Shown here: positions 46,771 to 55,831 of the stretch, in pieces
Position numbering within the stretch: the stretch's first letter is position 1
How the letters are laid out: each line of letters starts with the position of its first letter
Assembly: GCF_041677825.1 (NCBI RefSeq)
Contig: NZ_JBAYPG010000002.1
Span: 62,001-126,000 of the forward strand
Direction: 5' to 3'
Source: Castellaniella sp041677825
GTDB lineage: Bacteria; Pseudomonadota; Gammaproteobacteria; Burkholderiales; Burkholderiaceae_B
Length of the DNA stretch: 64,000 bases
Position numbers and translations under genes: made by a program
Notes under the pieces: model-generated
What the model saw: the letters and a program-made list of their open reading frames with translations, nothing else
Databases searched by the model: none
What the model was told of the DNA's origin: nothing

Positions 46771-47715
46771 TCAGACAATTCCCAGATTTTGCAGAATTTC
46801 GTCCACCACCTCGTCAACCAGGCCGGACCAATGCGGCCACACGCTCCCAAGGGCTTGCTGCAAGGCTGCACCATCCAGGCGCGAATTCATTGGCCTGACG
46901 GCCCGGCCGGGATCATCGGCCGTGGCCACGGCCCGAATGCAATGCGGCTGCAGCCGCGTGCGAACGCCACGGGCCTGCATGTGCCGGACGATGTGGCAGG
47001 CCAGCTCGTGGCGGCTGGTCGCACCGGCAGCCGTGAGGTGATACAGGCCAGCTGTCAACCCGCCCCTTTGCCAGGCCTCGATTGCCCGGACGGTCACCTG
47101 CGCGAGCAGGCGTGCCGGGGTCGGTGCACCGACTTGATCATCAACGACCGATAGTGCGTCACACCCGAGGGCACGCATGACCACCGTGTGTACGAAGTTG
47201 CCCGGTTGCGCAGAAAATACCCAGCTGGTTCTGAAGATGAGGCAGGAACAACCGCTGTCCAGGATGGCCTGATCGGCCGCGAGCTTGGTCTGGCCATAGA
47301 CATTCAGGGGGGCGGCCCGGTCGGACTCCAGATAGGGGCTGCGCTTGCAGCCATCGAACACATAGTCGCTCGAATAGTGCACCAGCAATGCGTCCGAGCG
47401 CCGCGCCCAGGCCGCCATGCAGGACGGCGCCTGTACGTTCACCTGCCAGGCCCGCTCGATATCATGTTGTGCATCATCGACCGCGGTACAGGCCGCCGCA
47501 TTGACGATGATTTGCGGCCGGACCTGCTGCAGGAACCGCTCAAGCTGGTGCAGGCCGCCTTGTGTGTCGTGCCTGGCATGCCCGACGGCAGACTTCGGGC
47601 CGGCGGCCAGATCCAGTTCTGTACGCCCCAGCGCCCGTACGGCCCCCAGTGCGGGCAGCGTTTGCCGCAACGCAAGACCCAGCTGCCCATCCTTGCCCAG
47701 CAACAGCAACTTCAT
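46771..47715 (-). CDS. rfbD: dTDP-4-dehydrorhamnose reductase
   Basis: Last step of dTDP-L-rhamnose synthesis. An NAD(P)-dependent short-chain reductase/extended SDR of 314 residues: LLLGKDGQLG at the N-terminus is the Rossmann loop, YSSDYVFDG is the substrate segment, and the catalytic Tyr and Lys lie in VYGQTKLA. It stands alone; rfbA, rfbB and rfbC are not in the window. No link to the neighbouring ectoine genes is apparent. Confidence 0.93.
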   Translation of the reverse strand: MKLLLLGKDGQLGLALRQTLPALGAVRALGRTELDLAAGPKSAVGHARHDTQGGLHQLERFLQQVRPQIIVNAAACTAVDDAQHDIERAWQVNVQAPSCMAAWARRSDALLVHYSSDYVFDGCKRSPYLESDRAAPLNVYGQTKLAADQAILDSGCSCLIFRTSWVFSAQPGNFVHTVVMRALGCDALSVVDDQVGAPTPARLLAQVTVRAIEAWQRGGLTAGLYHLTAAGATSRHELACHIVRHMQARGVRTRLQPHCIRAVATADDPGRAVRPMNSRLDGAALQQALGSVWPHWSGLVDEVVDEILQNLGIV

Positions 47716-47757
47716 GCAATGCGCCGGGCATTGGCCCGTCTGCTGCCCGGAATGGCC

Positions 47758-48447
47758 CTACTGCATGCCCTTGAGCATGCTGGCCAGATCCATGGGCGGC
47801 GCCGGCAGTTTGAATTGATCGGCGGCCGGCGCCCGGTCTGAAATCGATGCCAATGCATAGTCATTGCCATAGCGCAGCATGCCCTTGCCGTCGGCAGGCA
47901 GGGCCGTCAGGATATCATCGGCCCGACCCTGCTCGAAAACAGACAACAGCCCGGTCACGAACACGCGGGTCATTTCAGCCGCGCGGGCATCGTTGGTGAG
48001 AACAGCCTCTACTGTTTTCTGGGCGCCATCCTGATCCGCGGCCGTGATCTGGTATACGCGCCCTTCGATGCCGGCCACCGTTTCTGTCTTGCCGGTCGGT
48101 TCGACCGATGCAATGCGGGCTGGCAGGGGCTGATCGACGCCCTGGCCGTCCTGGGCCAGGCCCCCAAGAGCCTTGAGCATGCCACCGACCTCCATTACCA
48201 GCGGCGCCCCGGCTTCGAAGCTCACGGCATAGACCTTGTCACCCTGGATCAGCATGTAGTTGTCCGGGTTGTCGGCATCGGCATTGATCCGCAAGCTGCC
48301 ATCATCCAGCCAGGCCAGCGTCATGGTGTCGCCCGCGCCCGATGAATGGTCGGTCACCACCGCCGTTCCGGCCGCCAGCGCAGGCACCGGCGCCAGGGCC
48401 GCCAGCAGGGCACCAAGGCGAAGAGATCGTTCAAGCAAGAGCGGCAT
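47758..48447 (-). CDS. Secreted or periplasmic protein of unknown function
   Basis: A 229-residue protein with a signal peptide (about residues 1-26, ending PVPALAAG). The mature part is acidic and beta-rich in appearance, with no motif I recognise and no Cys. The ATG at 48447 has AGGA nine bases upstream and gives the signal peptide directly; an ATG at 48474 would add nine residues. It follows divergently from the MFS gene at 48583 and precedes rfbD. Confidence 0.7.
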   Translation of the reverse strand: MPLLLERSLRLGALLAALAPVPALAAGTAVVTDHSSGAGDTMTLAWLDDGSLRINADADNPDNYMLIQGDKVYAVSFEAGAPLVMEVGGMLKALGGLAQDGQGVDQPLPARIASVEPTGKTETVAGIEGRVYQITAADQDGAQKTVEAVLTNDARAAEMTRVFVTGLLSVFEQGRADDILTALPADGKGMLRYGNDYALASISDRAPAADQFKLPAPPMDLASMLKGMQ

Positions 48448-48582
48448 GGCGTGGGTTCCTGTGTTTTTGCACATTGTGAAATGGTACCAAAAATGTTTGC
48501 AGGCCACAGGATCACGATGCGCCCATGTAAAATTCAGATTGGCCAACAATCGGAGCGGCCGCGGGCTCGCGGTATGTAGCGG

Positions 48583-49752
48583 ATGAATCGAAACCTTTTC
48601 CTGCTGGCCGTCTGCCAGGGTTTGTTCCTGGTGAACAATGTCACATTCATCGCGATCAATGGCCTGGTGGGTCTCGAACTCGCTCCTTTCCCCTGGATGG
48701 CCACCCTGCCCATCATGGGTTACGTGGTGGGCGGCGCACTGGCTGCCCCCCTGGTCGCACGCACCCAGGAGCGCCACGGTCGGCGGGGCTCATTTCAGAT
48801 CGGCCTGATCGTGGCGCTGGGTTCCGCCCTGCTCGCGGCAGTTGCTGCGCAGCACCAGATGTTCTGGCTGCTGCTTCTGGCAACCGTCATTGCCGGTTAC
48901 TACAATGCCAACGGCCAGCTGTATCGTTTTGCGGCGGCGGAACTGACCCATCCTGCCTGGCACGAGAAGGCCGTGTCACTGGTTCTGGCAGGGGGCCTTC
49001 TGGGCGCCGTGATCGGCCCGAATCTGGCCAACTGGACACGCGCCATCCTGCCCATCCCTTTTGTGGGCGCCTACATCGCCCTGGCAGTGGTGGCGCTGGT
49101 GGCCATGGGCCTCATGGCCCTGATCCGATTCCCAGCTGAACCCACACACCATATCGAGACGGGCCAGGGCCGGCCCATGGGGCAGATCATGCGCCAGCCC
49201 GTCTTTTTCGTGGCCACGCTGAGTGCGGCCATCGGCTACGGCGTCATGAACCTGCTGATGGCCGCCACGCCACTGGTCATGGACCAGCATCAGTTTGCCT
49301 TTGGCAGCATCGCCATGGTGCTGCAATGGCATGTGATCGGCATGTATGCGCCCGGGTTCATCACGGGTCACCTGATCCGGCGCTTTGGTGTGCTGCAGGT
49401 CATGGGCGTTGGCACGCTGCTGCTGGCGCTGTGTGTATTCGTGGCGCTTTCGGGCACCGGCATGACAGAGTTCATGGTCGCCCTGACCTTGCTGGGTGTG
49501 GGCTGGAATTTTCTTTTCACCGGCAGCACCACCCTGGCACTGGGGGCCTATCGCCCCGAAGAAAAAGACCGCGCCCAAGCCGCCATCAACTTCTGGGTAT
49601 TCGTGACCATGGCGGTGACCTCGTTCACTTCGGGGGCGGTGGCCACCACCCGCGGCTGGGCGTGGCTGAACCTGGGCTCATTGCCAGCCTTGCTGCTGGT
49701 GATGATGGCCCTGTTCTGGCTGTGGCGCCAAGAGCCGAAAAAAGCCTGGTAA
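48583..49752 (+). CDS. MFS transporter
   Basis: Major facilitator with 12 predicted helices, 389 residues. The loop 2-3 motif is represented by ARTQERHGRRG. The C-terminal half contains typical Gly-rich helices and a PEEKDRAQA loop. No substrate can be read. Its stop codon lies inside the hairpin of a bidirectional terminator. It is divergent from the secreted-protein gene and converges with the tRNA operon. Confidence 0.85.
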   Translation: MNRNLFLLAVCQGLFLVNNVTFIAINGLVGLELAPFPWMATLPIMGYVVGGALAAPLVARTQERHGRRGSFQIGLIVALGSALLAAVAAQHQMFWLLLLATVIAGYYNANGQLYRFAAAELTHPAWHEKAVSLVLAGGLLGAVIGPNLANWTRAILPIPFVGAYIALAVVALVAMGLMALIRFPAEPTHHIETGQGRPMGQIMRQPVFFVATLSAAIGYGVMNLLMAATPLVMDQHQFAFGSIAMVLQWHVIGMYAPGFITGHLIRRFGVLQVMGVGTLLLALCVFVALSGTGMTEFMVALTLLGVGWNFLFTGSTTLALGAYRPEEKDRAQAAINFWVFVTMAVTSFTSGAVATTRGWAWLNLGSLPALLLVMMALFWLWRQEPKKAW

Positions 49753-49775
49753 CCACTCGGGCGACCAGGCCTTTT
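49738..49775. terminator. Bidirectional terminator shared by the MFS gene and the tRNA operon
   Basis: A 7-bp stem (GCCTGGT at 49744-49750, ACCAGGC at 49764-49770). On the minus strand it is followed at once by six T (49738-49743), a strong intrinsic terminator for the tRNA operon. On the plus strand it is followed by CTTTT, weaker, for the MFS gene. The stem and minus-strand T-tract overlap the end of the MFS coding sequence. Confidence 0.8.
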
Positions 49776-49781
49776 GAATAT

Positions 49782-49858
49782 TGGCGGAGCGGACGGGGCT
49801 CGAACCCGCGACCCCCGGCGTGACAGGCCGGTATTCTAACCAACTGAACTACCGCTCC
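49782..49858 (-). tRNA. tRNA-Asp (GTC)
   Basis: A complete 77-base cloverleaf with encoded CCA. The acceptor stem GGAGCGG pairs with CCGCTCC, the anticodon is GTC in CCTGTCACG, and the T-arm is GGTTCGAGCC. It is third in the operon, 13 bases after tRNA-Glu. Confidence 0.97.
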
Positions 49859-49871
49859 GAAACCAGAATGC

Positions 49872-49947
49872 TGGCGTCCCCTAGGGGATTCGAACCCCTG
49901 TACCCACCGTGAAAGGGTGGTGTCCTAGGCCTCTAGACGAAGGGGAC
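49872..49947 (-). tRNA. tRNA-Glu (TTC)
   Basis: A 76-base tRNA with encoded CCA. The acceptor stem GTCCCCT pairs with AGGGGAC, the anticodon is TTC in CCTTTCACG, and the T-arm is GGTTCGAATCC. It is second in the operon. Confidence 0.97.
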
Positions 49948-49964
49948 AGGACATCTGGCGTCTT

Positions 49965-50040
<76 letters not shown>

Positions 50041-50072
50041 AAAAACCAAGTCTCCGTTTCCGAAGAAACGAG

Positions 50073-50101
50073 AATATAGCATGCTGAAACCAGAGATGCA
50101 A
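50073..50101 (-). promoter_or_regulatory. Sigma70 promoter of the tRNA operon
   Basis: On the minus strand TTGCAT (50096-50101) is followed after exactly 17 bases by TATATT (50073-50078). Transcription would begin near 50065, about 25 bases before tRNA-Ala. Spacing and position are ideal. Confidence 0.7.
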
Positions 50102-50393
50102 GACGCCTGCAAAGCCATGGAAGCACCTGTCGCTCGAACCATTGAAGAAACATCCTCTTTCAATGTCAGGTGGTGACCTACGGACCGCATCCAGAAATGA
50201 TCAAAACGGTATTTTGAACCATTTCGGATACATTTTAGTGGTATTTAGAGGATTTTAACAGCAAGAAACAGATTTTTGCCTATTGCCAACCTGGCAAGCC
50301 CGCCCTACGATCCAGCTTGCTTCCACAGACCCTCCACGGAACGGCTGCCCCAACGCCGCCGATCTGCAACTGTCATCGACCCGGGAATCCTGC
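50102..50393. other. Gene-free stretch before the EamA transporter
   Basis: No convincing gene lies between tRNA-Ala and the transporter ATG at 50394 (about 350 bases in all). The part at 50195-50280 is much more AT-rich than its surroundings and probably holds the transporter's promoter, but I could not pick a clear -35/-10 pair. Short frames here are out of character with the window. Confidence 0.5.
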
Positions 50394-51278
50394 ATGTACA
50401 CCCTGCTTTTGAGCATCAGCTTCAGCGTTGCCGTATCAATATTCCTCAAACTCGCCTACCGCCACGACATCCGGGTCGAGCAAGCCGTGGCTGTCAACTA
50501 TCTGACCGCCCTGGCCGCATGCCTGCTGCTGTTGAGGCCACCCCTCGACACCCTGTTCGATCAACCGCTCGAAGGCTGGCTGGTGCTGATTCTCCTCGGT
50601 TTCCTACTGCCCGGCATCTTCATGGTGATGGCCGCAGCCGTACGCCAGGCAGGTATCGTCCTGAGCGACACCGCCCAACGCCTGTCTCTGCTGGTCCCCA
50701 TTCTGGCCTCATTCCTGATCTTCGGCGAGCAGCTGTCCAGCACCAAAGCGACCGGCATCGTGGTGGCGTTTGCCGCGCTCGCGTGCCTGGTCTGGCGCAC
50801 GAGCGCAGGCAAGATGACCCCTCATGGCGCAAGCCTGGGCAAGCAGGCCGGCGGTACGCAGCTGCACGGCCTGTGGATTCTGCTGGGCGTGTGGGCCGGC
50901 TATGGCACCATCGATGTGCTCTTCAAGCTCATGGCCCGTCTGGGGGCCCGGTTCTCGAGCACGCTGCTGCTCAGCTTCATGCTGGCCGCACTGCTCATCT
51001 TCGCCTGGCTGGTGCTGCGACGGGCCGTCTGGCACATGCGCAGCCTGCTGAGCGGTGTGCTTCTCGGTGCCCTGAACTTCTCGAACATCTACTTCTATAT
51101 CCGTGCGCACCAGACTTTCCCCGAAAACCCGACCCTGGTTTTTGCCGCCATGAACATCGGCGTGATTTCAGTCGGGATACTGGTGGGTGCCGGCCTGTTC
51201 GGCGAACGCCCCAGCCGCGTGAATCTGCTCGGCATCGTGCTGGCGCTCGCAGCGGTCTTCCTGCTGCTGCCACGCTGA
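50394..51278 (+). CDS. EamA-family (DMT superfamily) transporter
   Basis: A 294-residue inner-membrane protein with ten predicted helices in two EamA-like halves (about residues 1-135 and 150-294). The internal symmetry and the ending GIVLALAAVFLLLPR are typical of drug/metabolite transporters. The ATG at 50394 starts straight into the first helix (MYTLLLSISFSVAV). Substrate is unknown. Confidence 0.85.
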   Translation: MYTLLLSISFSVAVSIFLKLAYRHDIRVEQAVAVNYLTALAACLLLLRPPLDTLFDQPLEGWLVLILLGFLLPGIFMVMAAAVRQAGIVLSDTAQRLSLLVPILASFLIFGEQLSSTKATGIVVAFAALACLVWRTSAGKMTPHGASLGKQAGGTQLHGLWILLGVWAGYGTIDVLFKLMARLGARFSSTLLLSFMLAALLIFAWLVLRRAVWHMRSLLSGVLLGALNFSNIYFYIRAHQTFPENPTLVFAAMNIGVISVGILVGAGLFGERPSRVNLLGIVLALAAVFLLLPR

Positions 51279-51360
51279 AGCCGTTGACGGCATGGCAGGC
51301 GTGACAGAGTCGGGCATGATGGGCACGGCAAGTTGCCCGGGACAGCCGCCATACGGCGCG

Positions 51361-52668
51361 CTACGGCCGCGGCGCCGAAGTGGCTTCGTCTGGCAAATCG
51401 ACCTCGACCACCGGGTCATGCGAGATGTCGCGTTGGATGTCGACCCGCGGATCGAGCACGGCCATGACGTGCGAGCTTTGCAAGGTATCGGCCATGGGCA
51501 CGAACTGGGTCGGTGCGTCTTCACTGATGTGCGTACCCTTGACCCGCTTCTCGCGCACCAGACCCAGCAACAGGATGGCGCATGCGGAGACGAACATGAA
51601 ATACACGTCCGGCCCGAACATGCGCATCAGCACACCCGCCAGCAACGGGCCAATGCAGGCCCCCAGCCCATACACCATGTAAAGCAATGCACTCAGGCCC
51701 ACGCGGCGTTCAGGGTCGACGTTGTCGTTGGCAAAGGCCGCACCCACCGGATACAGGGTGAACTGCACGATGCCCATGATGGCCGAAAAACCCACCAGCG
51801 CCCAGTAGGGGAACTGCTGCCAGCCCCACAGGGGCACCCCGAGAAAGAACAGCACCACCGCACCGACCTGGATCAGGCGCACCCGGCTCATGCGATCCGC
51901 CAGCCAGCCCAGGGGCCACTGGACAATCAGGCCCGCGGCCACGGCCACGGCCAGAAACACCCCCACCTGATCGTTGTCCATGTGCTGTCCCAGGCCATAC
52001 ACGGGCGCCAGGCCATAAAATGCGCCCCCAAGCATGCCGGCGATCAGCAGCGTGGTCAGCGACAGTGGTACGCGCGCCACGTAATAGCGCAAAGCCAACG
52101 GGGCCGGCACCTGCAACGCCGGATGCACGCGACGGGTGAGCGCGATCGGGATCAGGCTGAGCACACTGCAGATGGCTACAAAGATCAGCGGCCGATTGCC
52201 CAGATCGGCAAACAGGCCCAGCGACAGTTGCCCCAGCACGGTGCCCAGGCTGGACGCCACCATGTAGAAGGCGAATACGGTACCGCGCGATGCATTTTCA
52301 GTCTGTTCGTTCAGCCAGCTTTCGATGGCAATGAACAGGCAGACCATGGCCACACCCGCGATGAAACGCAGCGCCAGCCAGAACCAGAGATCATCGAAGA
52401 GCGCCATCACCAGGATGTCGGCGGTGACCACTGCCGCACATGCGGCATATGCACGGATATGCCCCACCTGGATGATGAGATAATGGCCTACGCGCGCACC
52501 CAGCACCAGGCCCACGTAATAGGCTGCGATGATAGCGCCGACCCAGACTTCCGACTGCGAGGCCGCCGTCAGGCGCAAGCCGAGATAGGTATTGAAAAGG
52601 CCCGAACTGAGCAGCAGGATAAGCGTTGCCAGGTACAGGGAGAAGAAAGCGCCTATCGTTTTCGCCAT
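51361..52668 (-). CDS. MFS transporter, YcaD-like
   Basis: A 435-residue major facilitator with 12 helices. The pattern GLFNTYLGLRL, WVGAIIAAYYVGLVLG and ESWLNEQTENASRG is that of the YcaD/Rv-type subgroup. The last ~60 residues form a polar, acidic cytosolic tail (DPVVEVDLPDEATS). The ATG at 52668 was chosen, giving a helix at once; the longer frame upstream overlaps moaC antisense. Substrate is unknown. It is divergent from moaC. Confidence 0.86.
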   Translation of the reverse strand: MAKTIGAFFSLYLATLILLLSSGLFNTYLGLRLTAASQSEVWVGAIIAAYYVGLVLGARVGHYLIIQVGHIRAYAACAAVVTADILVMALFDDLWFWLALRFIAGVAMVCLFIAIESWLNEQTENASRGTVFAFYMVASSLGTVLGQLSLGLFADLGNRPLIFVAICSVLSLIPIALTRRVHPALQVPAPLALRYYVARVPLSLTTLLIAGMLGGAFYGLAPVYGLGQHMDNDQVGVFLAVAVAAGLIVQWPLGWLADRMSRVRLIQVGAVVLFFLGVPLWGWQQFPYWALVGFSAIMGIVQFTLYPVGAAFANDNVDPERRVGLSALLYMVYGLGACIGPLLAGVLMRMFGPDVYFMFVSACAILLLGLVREKRVKGTHISEDAPTQFVPMADTLQSSHVMAVLDPRVDIQRDISHDPVVEVDLPDEATSAPRP

Positions 52669-52776
52669 GCGGAGCACAGTAAGGGACCACGGCGCCCGCA
52701 AACCAGAGGCGCCCAAGCAGTATGATAGCAGCCGCACCCATTCGAGCCGGCTGGATTTTTTGTTTATGATGCAACA

Positions 52777-53271
52777 ATGATGACCACAGAACCACAGCCG
52801 ACCCTCAGCCACCTGGATGACGAGGGCCGCGTGCGCATGGTCGATGTAGGCCACAAGCCCAATACGCAGCGCAGCGCAACGGCCGAGGCACGCATACGCA
52901 TCGGCCCGCGGGCCTGGGGGCTGCTCCTGGCACAGGCCAACGCCAAGGGCGAGGTGCTCAATACGGCGCGCATCGCGGGGATATTGGCCGCCAAGCGCTG
53001 TGACAGCCTCATCCCGCTGTGCCACGGCCTGCCGCTCAGTTTCGTCGGGGTGGATTTCATATCCGATGAAGCCAGCCACACCCTGGTCATTCGCAGCACG
53101 TGCCGCAGCGAGCACACCACGGGCGTCGAAATGGAAGCCCTGACGGCCTGCACGGTGGCTGCCCTCACGGTCTACGACATGTGCAAGGCGGCTGACAAGG
53201 GCATGGTGATCGAGCAGGTCCGCCTGCTGCACAAATCCGGAGGCAAGAGTGGAGAATGGCGCGCTGATTGA
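52777..53271 (+). CDS. moaC: Cyclic pyranopterin monophosphate synthase MoaC
   Basis: Second step of molybdenum cofactor synthesis, turning the MoaA product into cPMP. It has 164 residues. Conserved segments include MVDVGHKP, the active-site KRCDSLIPLCHGLP and GVEMEALTACTVAALTVYDM. Two ATGs (52777 and 52780) are adjacent and the Shine-Dalgarno is poor. It is the first gene of moaC-moaD-moaE-moeA. Confidence 0.96.
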   Translation: MMTTEPQPTLSHLDDEGRVRMVDVGHKPNTQRSATAEARIRIGPRAWGLLLAQANAKGEVLNTARIAGILAAKRCDSLIPLCHGLPLSFVGVDFISDEASHTLVIRSTCRSEHTTGVEMEALTACTVAALTVYDMCKAADKGMVIEQVRLLHKSGGKSGEWRAD

Positions 53272-53503
53272 AGTCCTTTATTTTGCCCGGGTGGCCGAAC
53301 ACACCGGAACACGCCACGAAACGGTACCATTGGCCACCCCCACGCCAGCCGGCGAATGGCTGCAGTCACTGGTCGATCGGTTTCCCTCACTGGCACCGGC
53401 CAGTCACCTCAAACTGGCGATCAACCAGCAGCACGCACTGGCCAGCGATCTGATCCGCCCCGGAGACGAAGTCGCGGTGTTCGATCCGGTCACCGGGGGC
53501 TGA
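53249..53503 (+). CDS. moaD: Molybdopterin synthase sulfur carrier subunit MoaD
   Basis: Ubiquitin-fold sulfur carrier, 84 residues, ending in the Gly-Gly that is thiocarboxylated (DPVTGG). The start is a GTG at 53249, overlapping moaC by 23 bases, with AGGCAAGA upstream. It forms molybdopterin synthase with MoaE. Confidence 0.93.
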   Translation: MENGALIEVLYFARVAEHTGTRHETVPLATPTPAGEWLQSLVDRFPSLAPASHLKLAINQQHALASDLIRPGDEVAVFDPVTGG

Positions 53504-53505
53504 GC

Positions 53506-54012
53506 ATGGCTGTGCGCATACAGTCAGAACCATTCGATGCCACCCAACTGGCCCTTGAATTGCAGGATCGCACCGCCGGGCAGGCGGGCGCCATCGTGCA
53601 TTTCCTGGGCATGGTGCGCGACTACAGCCCCGATCAGGCGTCGCGCAGCCTGCATCTGGAGCATTATCCCGGCATGTGCGAGCGTGAAATCCGGCAACTC
53701 TGCGAACAGGCCCGCCAGCGCTGGGACATTCTCGACACCCTGGTGGTGCATCGCGTGGGCGAGCTGACGCTCAGGGAACCCATCGTGTTTGTCGGTGTGG
53801 CCAGCCGGCACCGGGATGCGGCTTTTCGGGCGTGCGAATTCCTGATCGACGCCCTCAAGACCCGGGCGCCCTTCTGGAAGCGCGAAACCCTCGAAAATGG
53901 CCAGACATTCTGGGTCAGCCAGCGCCAGTCCGATGCTGAAAAGACTGCGCAATGGGGCCTGAAGCCCGTTCACCATGATGCTTCCAGCAAAGAAAACAAT
54001 GAGCCTGCTTGA
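53506..54012 (+). CDS. moaE: Molybdopterin synthase catalytic subunit MoaE
   Basis: Inserts two sulfurs into cPMP to make molybdopterin. It has 168 residues. Seen: GAIVHFLGMVRD, LEHYPGMCE, VVHRVGEL and the catalytic lysine region KTRAPFWKRE. It starts two bases after moaD and overlaps moeA by 14 bases. Confidence 0.95.
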   Translation: MAVRIQSEPFDATQLALELQDRTAGQAGAIVHFLGMVRDYSPDQASRSLHLEHYPGMCEREIRQLCEQARQRWDILDTLVVHRVGELTLREPIVFVGVASRHRDAAFRACEFLIDALKTRAPFWKRETLENGQTFWVSQRQSDAEKTAQWGLKPVHHDASSKENNEPA

Positions 54013-55216
54013 CTTTGATGCCGCCCAGGCACGCCTGGCGGCGAGCGCCGTACGCCCCGAAACCGACGAAACCCTGCCCCTCGAACAACTCGATGGGCGT
54101 GTTCTGGCGCACGACATCACAGCCCGCCACGACCTGCCTCCCGCCGACAACAGCGCCATGGATGGCTATGCAGTACGGTGGGCAGACATCACGTCCGCAG
54201 GCCTCACCCTGCCCGTCCAGCAGCGTTGTTTTGCGGGCCAGACACCCGAGCCCCTGCAGCCTGGGCAGGCCATTCGCCTGTTCACCGGCAGCCTGATCCC
54301 TGACGGGGCCGACACGGTGATCATGCAGGAAGACACGCGCGAAGACGAGCATGGCGTCACCTTCGAGCGCCCCCCCAAGTCCGCAGGCACGCACATTCGC
54401 CGCCAGGGTGAAGACATGCACAAGGATCACGTGATCCTGACGCGCGGCACCTCGATCGGGCCTGGTGCCATCGCCATGCTCGCAGCCCAGGGCTTCACCC
54501 AGGCCAGCGTGACACCGAAGGTACGGGTCGGCATACTCAGCACAGGAGACGAACTCGTAGCCCCGGGGCAGGCCTTGCCCGCTGCGGGCATCTACAATTC
54601 AAACACGCCCATGCTGGCTGCGCTGTGCCGCGGTCTGGGGGCGCAACCCGCATTGTTGCGCCACGCGCCCGACGACACCGGGGCCATCGCCAGCGCGCTG
54701 GCCGCACTCTGTGCCGAATGCGACCTGGTGCTCAGCGCAGGCGGCGTCTCGGTGGGTGAAAAAGATCTGGTCAAGCCCGTCATTGAATCCATGGGCGGCA
54801 CACTCGAGCTCTGGCGCGTGCGCATGAAGCCCGGCAAGCCCGTCGCGCTGGCCCATCTGCGGGGGCGGCCCGTAGTGGGGCTGCCCGGCAACCCGGTCTC
54901 CGCCTTCGTGGTCTTTACGCTGCTGGTCAGCCCGTTGATCCGAGGCATGCAGGGGCGCCACACTGTTTACCCTCCGGTACGCCGCGGCGTGCTCGCGCAT
55001 TCGGGTACGCCAGGTGGCGAGCGCGATGATTTCCTGCGGGTACAGGCGCATCAGCAAGGGCCGGGCACGCCCCAGCTGACAGCACATCCACAGCAAAGTT
55101 CGGGCGCCCAGGCGAGCCTGGCCTGGGCGCACGGGCTGGCGCGCATCCCGGCGGGTGCACGGCTGCACGCCGGTGCCGAGGTCGACTGGTACGCGTTTTC
55201 GGATTGGCTGGCCTGA
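53999..55216 (+). CDS. moeA: Molybdopterin molybdenumtransferase MoeA
   Basis: Inserts molybdate into adenylated molybdopterin. It has 405 residues. The N-terminal DLPPADNSAMDGYA, the TGDELVAPG loop of the MogA-like domain, SAGGVSVGEKD and GLPGNPVSAFV are intact. I chose the ATG at 53999 (MSLLDFDAA). It is the last gene of the rightward Moco operon and converges with mobA, leaving five bases between stops. Confidence 0.95.
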   Translation: MSLLDFDAAQARLAASAVRPETDETLPLEQLDGRVLAHDITARHDLPPADNSAMDGYAVRWADITSAGLTLPVQQRCFAGQTPEPLQPGQAIRLFTGSLIPDGADTVIMQEDTREDEHGVTFERPPKSAGTHIRRQGEDMHKDHVILTRGTSIGPGAIAMLAAQGFTQASVTPKVRVGILSTGDELVAPGQALPAAGIYNSNTPMLAALCRGLGAQPALLRHAPDDTGAIASALAALCAECDLVLSAGGVSVGEKDLVKPVIESMGGTLELWRVRMKPGKPVALAHLRGRPVVGLPGNPVSAFVVFTLLVSPLIRGMQGRHTVYPPVRRGVLAHSGTPGGERDDFLRVQAHQQGPGTPQLTAHPQQSSGAQASLAWAHGLARIPAGARLHAGAEVDWYAFSDWLA

Positions 55217-55221
55217 AGCGC

Positions 55222-55827
55222 CTAAGCCCAATCAGCCGGCGTATTCAGATTGCGCCACTCGATGGCGGGCTGAAAATCCACCACCCGGGCCTGGACACTG
55301 GCCAGCCAGCCCTGCACGCGCCGCTGACCGGCATGCAGGAAGGTTTCCAGGCTGCCGATCTGGCTGGCATGCACCAGAAGGCACAAAGGGTGCGGCCCCG
55401 CCGGCGTGCGAGCGTACGCCGGATGCTGCGGGCTTGCCTCGGCAGCCAGGCGCTGGCACAGATCCACCGGCAATTCAGGCACATCGACCGGCGCGACAAA
55501 CAGCCAGCCATCGGCAGCATGCAGCAGGCCGGCCAGAACACCCGCCAGTGGCCCGCCGTTGGGCAGGCCCGACGGGTCGGTCAGTACCGGGCCGTGTCGC
55601 GCATAATCGAGCAGATGCCGGTTGGCGCTGATGAGTATTGCAGGGATCCCTTGCGAACGCATGTAGCGCCTGGCTCGCGCCACCAGCTGGTGGCCCTGCC
55701 AGGTCATGAGACCTTTGTCGGCATTGGGCCAGGCAGCACTGCGCATGCGCATGGACTGGCCGCCTGCGAGAATGAGGCCGTGCACCTGGGCCCCGGACCC
55801 GCACGCCCCCCATACGCCCCTGCACAC
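55222..55827 (-). CDS. mobA: Molybdenum cofactor guanylyltransferase MobA
   Basis: Attaches GMP to Mo-molybdopterin, giving the MGD form used by nitrate and formate enzymes. It has 201 residues. The nucleotide loop LAGGQSMRM is at residues 20-28 and ADKGLMTWQG follows; DVPELPVDL holds the Mg-binding Asp. The start is a GTG at 55827, but a GTG at residue 15, just before GLILAGG, may be the true one. It follows moaA by four bases. Confidence 0.9.
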   Translation of the reverse strand: MCRGVWGACGSGAQVHGLILAGGQSMRMRSAAWPNADKGLMTWQGHQLVARARRYMRSQGIPAILISANRHLLDYARHGPVLTDPSGLPNGGPLAGVLAGLLHAADGWLFVAPVDVPELPVDLCQRLAAEASPQHPAYARTPAGPHPLCLLVHASQIGSLETFLHAGQRRVQGWLASVQARVVDFQPAIEWRNLNTPADWA

Positions 55828-55831
55828 AGGT

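Noticed and set aside
51292..52725. A 477-codon plus-strand frame
   Set aside because: It is antisense to the YcaD-like MFS gene and His/Gln-rich, as expected for a shadow of a membrane protein gene.
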